A stretch of DNA of 64,000 nucleotides from NCBI GenBank assembly GCA_003290165.1, contig QNQO01000455.1, positions 496,001 through 560,000 on the forward strand. The letters are read 5' to 3'. This DNA is from Berberis thunbergii (lineage: Eukaryota; Streptophyta; Magnoliopsida; Ranunculales; Berberidaceae). The notes below the pieces were generated by a model. The model ran no database searches, was not told the origin of the DNA, and was given only the letters and a program-made list of their open reading frames with translations. Of the stretch, positions 1 through 11,483 are shown piece by piece. A program made the position numbers and the translations under genes. The first letter of the stretch is position 1, and each line of letters opens with the position of its first letter.

Positions 1-2277
1 ATATTTATTAGTAGTAATTATTAATTAATAATAATTACAAGTAATAATAGTTTATAATTTTTAATTTCAAATTTAGGTTTAGGCTAGTGGTGGGTAAGAG
101 ATAAAGGGTGGGTGTGTTTAGCCAAAGAAACCCTAAATTCTTCCTTTAAAGATACAACCCTAGTTTATTTTTCTTCTCTTTGCACACACACACAAAAGAA
201 GAAGGAAAAAAAAAACTGCGTTGAAAAGTGGGAGAAGCTTGAAAAGAGGAACCTTAAATTCTTGCCAAAAATCAGTGAATACAACTCTATCCTCGTTAAG
301 TTTTTTTTTTTTTTGTATTATGATTGATTAGGTTTATTGTGTATGAGGTATGTCTGAAAGAGAGAGAGAATGGGACAGAGATTTCCTTTCATGTTTTCAG
401 TTTCCTTTTGTGTGTATGAGTTACAGTTTTTTTTTTTTTTTTTTTTTTTGGCGAAGTGACCTCTGTCATGTTTTCATTTTCTTTCTGTGTATGGAAAGCA
501 ACTTTCAAACATCGTTATCAATGGACCATGTCAGACCACGATTTCAAAAAAAAAAAAAAAAAAAAAACCAGGATATTTCACACATATTAATGACGTATAT
601 AGTCACCATATTTTGATATACAAATCACAATATATCGAATACTTTCAGATATTTTAATCACTGCTGATTTGAAATATTAGTTTGTACATGAAGTTGATTG
701 GTGTTTATGTCAAAGCTTCAAAAGGTTTCATTCATTATTATAAGTAGTCAATAAAACTGTCAGATAGAGTAGAGAATCTTTTTCCTCCTTGTAGAATTTA
801 CATCAAAACCACTTTATCAATTGAATTTGGTTTTGTTTACCTTTTTAGTTAATTAACAAGATTTTACAGAGTATTTATTTATCGTCAATGCTAACTAACA
901 GTTCCAAATTTTGTTTTTTTTTTTATATATGCTTATGGGTTGCAAAAATTCAGCTCCCTTACCTTCATGAATCCATGACGGTTTTAGTTTTCTTTATTTG
1001 ATTGACATTTACAGTGTCAGTTTTCACTTTTCTTTATTTAATTTGTAGAGTCAGTTTGCTAAGTTAAATTCGCAATTTTCTTTATTTACTTTATTAAATG
1101 CTTTATTAAATTTGCAGTTTGCTTTCTTTGATCTACAGTTTTTAATCTACATTTACATCTACAGTTAACCGTGGTCATGATGTCATGTTGAAATAGGGGT
1201 CACGATGCCAAGTTGTGAATATCACCTTGGTAATGTTTTAGATATATGGTACTTATAGGGGGAATGTGATGTGATGTTAATTGATTTTAAAAAAAAAATT
1301 AATAATGGCTCAAATAAAATACTTGGTAAATGTTCTTTTTCCACAACTCCGAAAAAAAAAGTGTAAAAAAAAAGAAATTTTTGTATACAGACTTGCTTGT
1401 ATACGTGTGATAGAATGATGGGTATGCAGACTTGCTTGCATATCAGTGCATCGTTCCATGTGAGTTCGGTTGTACGTGTAGAATGCTTGTCAGTGATCGA
1501 ACTTCGGGTGAGATGACATGACACTCGAGGTGGCACCCCACTTGGGTCATGTACGCTCCGAGTGGCTTCGATGGCAAGGGAGGCACACTTGGGTGAGGTG
1601 TGTTCGGCACAGGAGGAGAGTGCGATTGTGGAAAAAGAAGCCAAGGAGTAGAAATCAAAAACAAATAATTAAATAAAACCATTTAATTGAGCATGTCATT
1701 AAATTGTGTAGAGATTATTTTAGCTCGTACTAGGTTGGCCTTGAGGGAAGAAACTAACAGCTCATTCAAATCTTGAATGAGAACTACCTGTCTTCCTCAA
1801 GGTGAAATTTGCAGTTTGTACTTTTATATTTAATTGTTTGATTTGTAAGTTTACTCACACCAGTATGATTATAATGACCCAGATTTTGTATTTTTTTTTA
1901 CAAATTTGGGTACGTTCTTAATGAGCGTAGTCCCAGAGAACTATCAGGGTTAATTGGTGCGTAAGGAAGGATAATAGTTGCGTGGCGATAGCTGAGGAGT
2001 CGACGCGTTTATTTTTTTCTAGTTCTTTATTATTATTTCCTAGGTAATCAGATGTAGGATTTGGAAATAAATGCTAAGTTTTGTTAGATACTTATTTGGG
2101 GAATTGATTATTGTAATTTTCATTTATTCTTTGTGGACCACATCTTTAGAGGAAGAATATTGAGGAAACTTATTAGTTGTTTTCCACCTTATGACTGTAC
2201 CATTTTATGTGTTCATGTCATGTCTTGGTTTTTGGACAATCTATTTATTTAGGTTGATCAAAAATCGGGGTGTGACA
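1..2277 (+). repeat. 5' LTR of Ty3 copy A (partial)
   Basis: The sequence matches 7137-9402 almost base for base and ends in TGTGACA just before the primer-binding site. My manual comparison finds about 20-25 substitutions plus length changes in homopolymer runs over ~2.27 kb, so roughly 99% identity. The first 57 bp, beginning TGTAATACCC, lie outside the window. Small reading frames inside it are LTR sequence, not genes. Confidence 0.95.
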
Positions 2278-2281
2278 TTTT

Positions 2282-2293
2282 TGGTATCAGAGC
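2282..2293 (+). other. Primer-binding site (initiator tRNA-Met type) of copy A
   Basis: TGGTATCAGAGC lies four bases after the 5' LTR end. It is the complement of the 3' end of plant initiator tRNA-Met and is the usual minus-strand primer site of plant chromoviruses. Confidence 0.9.
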
Positions 2294-2407
2294 ATCTGGT
2301 TAGCCTAGATCTAGGGTAGGTCTAGGTGATCCTCGGAAGTGTGGAGATGGGATTATGAACGTTTGGATTATTAAGTATTAACGATTATTTATTTTAGCTT
2401 GAAGGTA

Positions 2408-3606
2408 ATGGCGAACACTCGATCAAATGGGGCCAATGGACAGAATAGTGATAACGGGCGGAATAACACTAGTGGCCCAAATGGTTCGAATGATCAGGGA
2501 GGGGTTCCTAACTTGGTTCAGGTAGACGTGGGAGCCATGATGACGCAACTTTTGCAGGTTGTGCAGAACAACCATCAGGATAGTCATGGTGACCCGTTTG
2601 CCAGGAGAAATAAGGAATTTGGGAACTTAGGTGGTCAGAGGTTTAATGGAGAGACTGACCCTATTGCAGCTGAGAAGTGGATTCGCAAGTGTGAAACCAT
2701 ATTCAATCGGATGCAGATGACTGAGGTACAGAAACAAGAATTAGCTGCTCATAACTTGGATGGTAATGCCAGGTATTGGTGGGATTCTGTGGAGGAGAGC
2801 ATGGATACGACTGTTATGACTTGGGAGACTTTCAAGGCCAAATTTGACTGTCAGAGTTCTTTAGTTTGACACAAGGTACAAAGTCAGTGACCCAATATGT
2901 GACAAAATTCAACGAGTTGACTCGGTATGCTCCGTACTTGGTTGATACCCCTACCAAGAAGAATCAGAAGTTTATCAAGGGTTTGGGTCATTATTTGTCA
3001 AAGTCGCTTTTACCCTTTGGTAAAGAACCCTTTGACAGAGTTTTAGACTTAGCTCTCAAGTTTGAAGAGCAAGACGCTGCTTTTCGAGAGGCTAGAGAGA
3101 ATAGCAGGGGAGGTGAGTCGTCTAGAAACTCGCGTTCATCTGGGAACCGAGATCAGAACAGGTATAAGCCTTATGATCAAAATCAGCGAGGATCTGGATT
3201 TCAGTATCAGCCGAGGTCCCAATCTGGAGGTCAGTTCCAGCAGAGACCCCAGGGAGGTTTTAGGCCGCAGGGTGGCTACAGGCCCCAAGGGCAGCAGTGG
3301 CAAAGACCGACATTTCAGAATCAGGACCCACAAGGCCCATATCAGCAACCTCGACCTCAGGTACCTACAGCACCACGAGGGCAGGCTCCCACTGGTAAGT
3401 TATGTTACAAGTGTAACCGACCAGCGCATCTCATTCGTGATTGTCCTAGTTGGCAAGGCGCTCCACAGGGTAGGCAGGCCCCACCAGCTCCAGCACGTGC
3501 ATTTGCGGTTATACCAGGGCAAGAGAATGTTGAAGGTACCAGCACCACTCAGTTTCCCTTGCGAGTATTATTTGATTCTGGTGCTTCTCATTCTTTTATT
3601 TCTCGG
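2408..3606 (+). pseudogene. Ty3 copy A gag, broken, reading into protease
   Basis: The capsid/nucleocapsid part starts at ATG 2408 (MANTRSNG...). The conserved gag segment lies around 2640-2960 (FNGETDPIAAEKWI, LDGNARYWWD, VTQYVTKFNELTRYAP). Near 2855-2870 the frame changes and some residues of the usual capsid sequence are missing, which points to a short deletion. A Q/G/R/P-rich linker follows, then one CCHC zinc knuckle at 3403-3444 (CYKCNRPAHLIRDC, spacing CX2CX4HX4C). The frame continues into the aspartic protease motif DSGAS at 3574 and stops at TGA 3607. Family assignment is firm; the product is non-functional. Confidence 0.9.
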
Positions 3607-3636
3607 TGAATGGTAGAAAAATAAAATCTTAAAACT

Positions 3637-4192
3637 ATGCCACTTATCAAACCTTTATGTGTTGAGACACCCATAGGAGGCACTGTCACATTATTTGAGC
3701 AATGTAGAAACTTTGAGATCTCTTTAATGGGTCAAAAATTTGTTGCGGATTTGATAGTTATGAATTTTGAGAATTTTCATGTTATCCTTGGGATGGATTG
3801 GTTGGGTAAAAACTATGTTACTATAGATTGTGCCGCGAGAACCATTTTGATAGATACACCAGGGTTGCCGCGAGTTAGTCATGTTTGTGAACTTTGTGGG
3901 GGCTCCACAATGACGAGCACTCTATACTCTATGGATATACCAGAGAAAGATATTAGCGTGGTTGAGGTGGTGAAGGATTATGTAGATGTATTCCAAGAGA
4001 TTCCTGGTTTACCACCTAAGAGAGAAGTCGAATTTCGAATTGACTTGTTGCCAGGGGCAGCACCGATTTCGAAAGCTGCATACCGATTGGCTCCTAAGCA
4101 GTTGGATGAGATGAAAGTCCAACTGGAGGAATTACTCCAGAAGGGGTAAGGAATTTTTTTTCTTTTTCCTTCTCATATGTTTTTATAATAGT

Positions 4193-4278
<86 letters not shown>

Positions 4279-6605
4279 CTTATTTGTGAGTAACTTTATG
4301 GTTAATCCTTTAAGGTGTGTATATTTAGGTTTATACGACCAAGTAATTCTCCATGGGGTGCGCCTGCTATTTTTGTTTCTAAGAAGGATGGTACTTTGAG
4401 GATGTGTGTCGACTATAGAGAACTAAATAAGGTGACAATAAAAAATAAGTACCCTCTTCCGCGGATAGATAATTTGTTAGATCAGTTGAAAGGGGCGGTT
4501 GTATTTTCGCAGTTGGATTTGAGGACTGGATACCTTCAGATGGGTGTTGAAGAGCAGAACATACCTCTAACGGCATTTCGGACTCGGTATGGGTTATATG
4601 AATTTTCGGTTATGCCATTTGGATTGACCAATGCTCCTGCTTTCTTTATGGATTTGATGAACCGTATTTTTCGTCCGTACCTTGATAAATTTGTCGTCAT
4701 TTTCATTGATGATATTATGGTATATTCTCGAAACATGGAGGACCATCGAGAGCATTTGAAAATAGTGTTGCAGACTTTAAGAGATCACAAACTATATGCT
4801 AAATTTAGTAAGTGTCACTTTTGGGAGAAAGAGGTAAAATTTCTTGGGCATGTGATTTCTAGCGAAGGGATAGCGGTCGATCCTGACAAAGTTGCAGCAG
4901 TTAAGGAATGGAAACAACCCACTAATGCAAGTGAAATTCGAAGTTTCTTAGGGTTGGCTGGATATTACAGGAGGTTTATTGAGAAATTTTCGTTGATTGC
5001 TGCACCTTTGACGAGTCTGACTCGAAAGGATGTCAAGTTTGTATGGACTAAGGATTGTGAGACTGCATTTCAAGAGTTGAAGCAAAGGTTGAATACAGCT
5101 CCAATTTTAATCATTCCCACGCGTGGCGGGAAGTTAGTGGTGTTTACAGATGCTAGCGGAACAGGTTTGGGATGTGTTTTGATGCAAGATCAAAAAGTAG
5201 TTTCATACGCTTCTAGGCAGTTAAAGTCACATGAGAGGAGATATGCCACGCATGATTTGGAATTAGCAGCAGTGGTTTTTGCTTTAAAAATATGGAGGCA
5301 TTATTTGTATGGAGAGAAATTTGAGTTATATACTGACCACAAAAGCTTGAAGTACCTATTTTCACAACGGGATTTAAACATGAGGCAACAGAGGTGGATG
5401 GAGTTCATTAGCAGTTATGATTTTGAAATCCTTTACCATTCAGGAAAAGGGAATGTGGTGGCGGATGCCCTTAGCAGGCAACATAGTGCATTGATCGCTC
5501 TTATGGTGCAAGAGTGGAAGATTCTCGAGGTTATTGCAGCTCATGATGTTTTGACTGTTCCGCATACTAGAGGAGCTTATGTTTGTAGTCTGACAGTTAA
5601 ACCTACCCTGATTACCCGGGTCATTTCCATGCAGCACACTGACCCGTTTCTCATGAACAAAATAAATGATTTGATAATTGATACGTTGGATGACTGCCCT
5701 ACTGATTGGTCCGTTGACATAGATGGAGGATTGCGATTTCATAGTAGACTTTGCGTACCAGATATTTCGGCATTAAAGAAGGAGATTATGGACGAGGCTC
5801 ATCGTTCTAAATTTACTATTCATCCAGGGGGTACGAAGATGTACCATGATTTGAGAAGGAGTTTTTGGTGGGAAGGCATGAAACGAAATGTTGGGGAATA
5901 TGTCTCTCACTGTTTCACTTGTCAGCAAGTGAAAGCGGAACACCAGAGGTCGTCTGGTTTATTGCAGCCTCTAGAAACACCCATGTGGAAGTGGGAACAC
6001 ATTTCGATGGATTTTGTTGATGGTTTACCTAGATCTCGGAGGGGTAATGAGTCAATTTGGGTTATTGTTGACCGTTTGACTAAGTGCGCACATTTTATCC
6101 CCATTGGTGCACCTCGGAATACTGACAAGTTAGCTGCTATGTATATCCGAGAAGTGGTAAGGTTGCATGGGGTTCCTATTACCATTGTTTCAGATAGAGA
6201 TCCATTGTTTACATCCGCATTTTGGGAAAGTTTCCAACGTGCTATGGGTACTACCTTGGCTATGAGCACGGCGTATCATCCACAGACTGAGCGGGTAAAT
6301 CAGATTTTAGAGGATATGTTGCGAGCTTGCATCATGGATTTTGGTGGTAGTTGGGAGGATCACTTACCGTTGGTGGAGTTCTCGTACAATAATAGTTACC
6401 AATCGAGCATTGGTATGGCACCCTTTGAGGCTTTGTATGGTAGGCCTTGTAGATCTCCTAGTTGTTGGGCAGAGGTAGGTGATACCGTATTGTTGGGACC
6501 AGAGATTGTTAGGGAGACTGCAGGGAAGATTGAGATTATTCGGGGAAGGATAAAAACTGCCCAGAGTAGACAGAAAGCTATGCAGATCAAAAGCGCAAGA
6601 ATGTA
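3637..6605 (+). pseudogene. Ty3 copy A pol: protease end, RT, RNase H, integrase (broken)
   Basis: This continues the gag frame beyond stops TGA 3607 and TAA 3622. The protease end carries ILGMDWL. The RT begins with [17 protein letters not shown], is interrupted at 4146-4328 by an intron-like segment, then continues with [22 protein letters not shown], the LDLRTGY block and the FIDD catalytic motif at 4702-4713. RNase H follows (FTDASG near 5146, TDHKSLKYL). Integrase shows the HHCC finger ([11 protein letters not shown]... HCFTCQQVK, about 5797-5940) and the DDE core ([21 protein letters not shown]...NQ). About four residues are missing just before the catalytic glutamate. A 1-nt loss near 6575 shifts the frame and ends the ORF at 6603-6605. 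Confidence 0.93.
4146..4328 (+). other. Intron-like insertion with (TA)n inside the RT gene of copy A
   Basis: This 183-bp segment begins GTAAGG and ends TATATTTAG. Removing exactly these bases joins ...LLQKG to [10 protein letters not shown], the conserved uninterrupted RT sequence of the family, with no base gained or lost. It contains a (TA)n run at about 4197-4275 and an in-frame stop (TAA at 4147), so translation requires splicing or the copy is dead. Reading it as a spliceosomal intron is inference; a chance microsatellite insertion is the alternative. Confidence 0.6.
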
Positions 6606-7030
6606 GTGTTTGCGGTTGGTGATTTAGTTTTCCTTAAGGTGTCTCCCATGCGTGGTGTGATGAGATTTGGCAAGAAAGGAAAGTTGAGCCCGCGGTATAT
6701 TGGGCCATTCGAGATTGTCGGATGTGTTGGTCACTTAGCTTACAAGCTTGCGTTGCCGCCCAGTTTGTCGATGATCCATGATGTTTTCATGTCTCGATGC
6801 TGAGAAAATGTGTGAAAGACCCAACTCATATTGTTCAACCTACAACTATTGAACTGAATGAGGATTTCACCTATACAGTTGGGCCGGTGAGGATAATTGA
6901 TCGTGACGTAAAACAACTACGACGTAAGAAAGTCAACTTGGTCAAAGTTCAGTGGAGTGAAAAGGAGAACGATGTCACCTGGGAGCTGGACGACAAAGTA
7001 AAGCGTATGCACCCAGAATTATTCGCCTAA
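6606..7030 (+). pseudogene. Ty3 copy A integrase C-terminus and chromodomain-like tail
   Basis: Two frames carry this part. The first (6606-6803) holds the integrase C-terminal segment VGDLVFLKVSP... KLSPRYIGPFEIV. A second 1-nt loss near 6788 moves the reading to another frame (6797-7030) with MLRKCVKDPTHI and the chromodomain-like end WELDDKVKRMHPELF, stop TAA 7028-7030. The chromodomain is thought to direct insertion toward particular chromatin. No other ORF lies between it and the 3' LTR. Confidence 0.88.
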
Positions 7031-7061
7031 CCCTTTTCATACCGAATCTCGGGACGAGATT

Positions 7062-7079
7062 CTTATAAGGTGTGTATAT
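7062..7079 (+). other. Degenerate polypurine tract region before the 3' LTR of copy A
   Basis: The bases just upstream of the LTR start (TTATAAGGTGTGTATAT) sit where the plus-strand primer should be. The tract is poor in purines, unlike a canonical AAGGGGG-type primer, but resembles the better-preserved TTTAAGGTGGGTATGA of copy B. Confidence 0.4.
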
Positions 7080-9402
7080 TGTAATACCCGCCAAAAGTCA
7101 CTTACCAATATGCTTGCATTATTTTAGAAGTTAATAATATTTATTAGTAGTAATTATTAATTAATAATAATTACAAGTAATAATAGTTTATAATTTTTAA
7201 TTTCAAATTTAGGTTTAGGCTAGTGGTGGGTAAGAGATAAAGGGTGGGTGTGTTTAGCCAAAGAAACCCTAAATTCTTCCTTTAAAGATACAACCCTAGT
7301 TTATTTTTCTTCTCTTTGCACACACACACAAAAGAAGAAGGAAAAAAAAAACTGCGTTGAAAAGTGGGAGAAGCTTGAAAAGAGGAACCTTAAATTCTTG
7401 CCAAAAATCAGTGAGTACAATTCTATCCTCGTTAAGTTTTTTTTTTTTTTGTATTATGATTGATTAGGTTTATTGTGTATGAGGTACGTCTGAAAGAGAG
7501 AGAGAGAATGGGACAGAGATTTCCTTTCATGTTTTCAGTTTCCTTTTGTGTGTATGAGTTATAGTTTTTTTTTTTTTTTTTTGGTGAAGTGACCTCTGTC
7601 ATGTTTTCATTTTCTTTCTGTGTACGGAAAGCAACTTTCAAACATCGTTATCAATGGACCATGTCAGACCACGATTTCAAAAAAAAAAAAAAAAAAAAAC
7701 CGGGATATTTCACACATATTAATGACGTATATAGTCACCATATTTTGATATACAAATCACAATATATCGAATACTTTCAGATATTTTAATCACTGCTGAT
7801 TTGAAATATTAGTTTGTACATGAAGTTGATTGGTGTTTATGTCAAAGCTTCAAAAGGTTTCATTCATTATTATAAGTAGTCAATAAAACTGTCAGATAGA
7901 GTAGAGAATCTTTTTCCTCCTTGTAGAATTTACATCAAAACCACTTTATCAATTGAATTTGGTTTTGTTTACCTTTTTAGTTAATTAACAAGATTTTACA
8001 GAGTATTTATTTATCGTCAATGCTAATTAACAGTTCCGAATTTTTTTTTTTTTATATATGCTTATGGGTTGCAAAAATTCAGCTCCCTTACCTTCATGAA
8101 TCCATGACGGTTTTAGTTTTCTTTATTTGATTGACATTTACAGTGTCAGTTTTCACTTTTCTTTATTTAATTTGTAGAGTCAGTTTGCTAAGTTAAATTC
8201 GCAATTTTCTTTATTTACTTTATTAAATGCTTTATTAAATTTGCAGTTTGCTTTCTTTGATCTACAGTTTTTAATCTACATTTACATCTACAGTTAACCG
8301 TGGTCATGATGTCATGTTGAAATAGGGGTCACGATGCCAAGTTGTGAATATCACCTTGGTAATGTTTTAGATATATGGTACTTATAGGGGGAATGTGATG
8401 TGATGTTAATTGATTTAAAAAAATTAATAATGGCTCAAATAAAATACTTGGTAAATGTTCTTTTTCCACAACTCCGAAAAAAAAAAGTGTTAAAAAAGAA
8501 ATTTTTGTAGACAGACTTGCTTGTATACGTGTGATAGAATGATGGGTATGCAGACTTGCTTGCATATCAGTGCACCGTTCCATGTGAGTTCGGTTGTACG
8601 TGTAGAATGCTTGTCAGTGATCGAACTTCGGGTGAGATGACATGACACTCGAGGTGGCACCCCACTTGGGTCATGTACGCTCCGAGTGGCTTCGATGGCA
8701 AGGGATGCACACTTGGGTGAGGTGTGTTCGGCACAGGAGGAGAGTGCGATTGTGGAAAAAGAAGCCAAGGAGTAAAAATCAAAAACAAATAATTAAATAA
8801 AACCATTTAATTGAGCATGTCATTAAATTGTGTAGAGATTATTTTAGCTCGTACTAGGTTGGCCTTGAGGGAAGAAACTAACAGCTCATTCAAATCTTGA
8901 ATGAGAACTACCTGTCTTCCTCAAGGTGAAATTTGCAGTTTGTACTTTTATATTTAATTGTTTGATTTGTAAGTTTGGTCACACCAGTATGATTATACTG
9001 ACCCAGATTTTGTATTTTTTTTTTACAAATTTGGGTACATTCTTAATGAGCGTAGTCCCAGAGAACTATCAGGGTTAATTGGTGCGTAAGGAAGGATAAT
9101 AGCTGCGTGGCGATAGCTGAGGAGTCGACGCGTTTATTTTTTTCTAGTTCTTTATTATTATTTCCTAGGTGATCAGATGTAGGATTTGGAAATAAATGCT
9201 AAGTTTTATTAGATACTTATTTGGGGAATTGATTATTGTAATTTTCATTTATTCTTTGTGGACCACATCTTTAGAGGAAGAATATTGAGGAAACTTATTA
9301 GTTGTTTTCCACCTTATGACTGTACCATTTTATGTGTTCATGTCATGTCTTGGTTTTTGGACAATCTATTTATTTAGGTTGATCAAAAATCGGGGTGTGA
9401 CA
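7080..9402 (+). repeat. 3' LTR of Ty3 copy A
   Basis: This LTR is 2323 bp, from TGTAATACCC to TGTGACA. It is near identical to 1-2277. Differences are scattered single substitutions and length changes in poly-T/poly-A runs. The next five bases, ATGAG (9403-9407), are the expected right-hand target duplication; the left-hand copy lies outside the window. Confidence 0.95.
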
Positions 9403-9938
9403 ATGAGGTACCTTAAGAGGACTAAGAACCTCAGATTACATAATCAGAAGTTTCCCGCTGTCTTTGAAGGATATAGCGATGCTGATTGGACCAACCTCTC
9501 AGATGACTCCATAGTCACCAGTGGCTATATTTTCAATATAGCTGGTGGAGTTGTTTCTTGGAAATCGAAGAAACAAACCATTCTGGCACAGTCCACGATG
9601 GAGTCAGAAATGATAGCACTCGCCACGGCTAGAGAAGAAGCAGGTTGGCTAAGACACTTGCTAGCAGATATCCCTTTATGGGAAATACCGATTCCAGCTG
9701 TCTTGATCCATTGCGATAGTACCGCGGCTATTGCGAAAATACAGAACCGTTATTATAACGGCAAGAAACAACAAATACGTCGTAAGCACATTACGGTTAG
9801 AGAATTCTATCTACTGGTGCTGTGAGATTGGATCATGTACGAATTGATGCGAACTTGGCCAATCCTTTGACGAAAGAATTACCTAGAGAGAAGGTTTTCA
9901 AAACCTCGAAAGGAATGGGACTAATGCCCTTAGATTGA
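9403..9938 (+). pseudogene. Ty1/copia RNase H, 3' part of pol, truncated by the Ty3 insertion
   Basis: The reading starts abruptly at the LTR edge with MRYLKRTKNL and runs through copia RNase H: YSDADW (first catalytic Asp), SKKQTILAQSTMESEMIAL (Glu), HCDSTAAIAK (Asp), then RRKHITVRE. A 1-nt frameshift near 9805 ends the long frame at 9825. The family sequence resumes in another frame with STGAVRLDHVR, NLANPLTKELPREKV and ends at TGA 9936-9938. The 5' part of the element must lie upstream of the window, on the other side of the Ty3 insertion. Confidence 0.92.
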
Positions 9939-10513
9939 TTAGTTATTCACGATGTTAACCCAACCTATAGACTGGAGATCCCAAAAAATAGGTTCAGTGG
10001 GTAATAACAAGTCATGAATGATATGATGTGAATCATGCTGACATAATAGCAATCTCATTCCTAGATTAAAGCATGAATTCCTGAAGCGATGGTAGGATGA
10101 GTTAAAAACTCTTAATGAGATCTATACTCTATGTGGAGTGGAGTACCTAGCTACATGAGTACTCTTGATAGACTCACCTAAGTGATTGTGGAAGTTTGGC
10201 CGCTTCCTAAGAAATTTGTGGGCAAAATTCCTAAAGCCTTCACTATACTGGGATATACGTGCATGGCCGTAACGCACGGGCTTTTTAGACTTCACCCTGG
10301 TAAGGTTGGCGTGTAATGTCTGTTAGAGATAGAGTTCAAAACTACGAGTTACTCTAGTATAATCTAAAGCATGAACACTACGCAAGAGTTCAAATCGAAA
10401 GACACTTTTGTTTATGCACAATCTTATATTTTTAGATTGCTCGACGAAAATTGTTTTTTAAATCCAAATGGGGGATTGTTGGAAATATGTTTTTTAAAAT
10501 CCAAGTGGGGGAT
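9939..10513 (+). other. Copia 3' untranslated region with duplicated polypurine tract
   Basis: No ORF is seen. The end of the region carries two near-identical 37-bp units (about 10454-10490 and 10491-10527), each holding a polypurine tract (AATGGGGGAT or AAGTGGGGGAT) followed by the LTR start TGTTGGAAATATG. The second unit adjoins the LTR proper. Confidence 0.75.
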
Positions 10514-11483
10514 TGTTGGAAATATGACTTTTTAAAATAAAAGAAAATGGGTGTGAACCTGGATTTGAACCCTGGATCTCTTTCTGATTTTAGTCTCTGG
10601 ATCTCTCTCTTTATTTTGTAGTCCCATAACTACTATATAACTCTTTGTGATAGAGTTTATAAGGAGATTGTTAGAACTTGGGCTTGGACCCCTTAGGGGT
10701 ACCACTCTTTTATGAGGAGGGGAGAGATAGACTCTCGTGCCCGCCGCCGCTGCTGTCCTTCCGTATCGGGTCGGGTCATTAAGAGAGCAAACCATTCTTT
10801 TTGCTACGAATTTATGAAGAAGGAATGAATCTAGACAGAATTTTGTACATGAATCTAGACTTCTTCCTTTTTCCACGTTTTTTCTTAAATGCGATTACGT
10901 TTAGATTTTCCGTGCATTGCGCCATGATTTTTGCCTCACGTTTTTAATGCAAATATGTATCTAGACGTTTTTCTAAATCCCACATGCTTATCATGTTTTT
11001 TATTTAATTAAATCCTCCACGCGATGAATCTAGTCATGTTTCTGTATTTCAATGAATATACTTTCTCCTATAAATACAACACAACTTAGAGTTTAGAGTA
11101 GTGAAGAAATAATAAGAAAAGAATAGATAAAAACAAAAGGAAGAGTTCTTCCTTGTTTCAATAAGAGAGATTTCGTTTTGTTATTAGTTTTGTTTTTGTT
11201 TAAGATTTCAATCAAAGAAGAAATTTTCGTGTTGTTAATTTATTTACAATGTATTGATGATTCCGAGCGAAAAAAAAAACAAGTGTTTAAGGGTGATAGT
11301 ATTCCGTTCATCAAATGTGCAATTGATTGAACGAGACAGAGAAGATTCTGGGCTGTTTTATCCTTGGGACAGCGAGGCTAGTACACTGCTTGCACAATCT
11401 TGGGCAAAGCCGCGAAACGTCTTAAAGAGAGCGACCTAGTCCGCGACTCAACCCAAGAACAATTGGTATATTCGTTCCTAACA
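10514..11483 (+). repeat. 3' LTR of the Ty1/copia element
   Basis: This is a 970-bp segment from TGTTGG to CCTAACA with TGTT/AACA inverted ends, directly after a polypurine tract. A likely promoter TATA box (TATAAATA, 11069-11076) lies about two-thirds in. The 5' LTR is outside the window, so identity and target duplication cannot be checked. If the first of the duplicated starts is used, the LTR would begin at 10477. Confidence 0.8.

Larger units (their letters stand above)
1..9402 (+). mobile_element. Ty3 chromovirus (Tekay/Del-like), copy A, 5' end cut by window
   Basis: This is an LTR retrotransposon in the order 5' LTR, tRNA primer site, gag with zinc knuckle, protease, reverse transcriptase, RNase H, integrase, chromodomain-like tail and 3' LTR. 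The protease-RT-RNaseH-integrase order marks Ty3, and the C-terminal tail ending in a WELDD...HPELF pattern marks a chromovirus; long LTRs and an initiator-Met primer site suggest the Tekay/Del group. The window starts 57 bp inside the 5' LTR, judged from the 3' LTR. The coding region is broken by a small deletion in gag, two in-frame stops after the protease motif, a deletion in the integrase core and two frameshifts near the 3' end, so this copy is not autonomous. The right flank is a copia RNase H gene, so it is nested. Confidence 0.95.

Noticed and set aside
112..327. 71-codon frame repeated identically at 7248-7463
   Set aside because: It lies inside the two LTRs of Ty3 copy A; the duplication is the LTR itself, and its poly-Lys and poly-Phe runs come from poly-A and poly-T.
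2399..2407. Gag start at 2399
   Set aside because: The codon there is TTG; the first ATG in this frame is 2408.
4379..6590. Several minus-strand frames opposite the Ty3 pol gene
   Set aside because: They are shadows of the RT-integrase coding strand with no family pattern.
10532..10876. 114-codon minus-strand frame
   Set aside because: It lies wholly inside the copia LTR and resembles no known protein.
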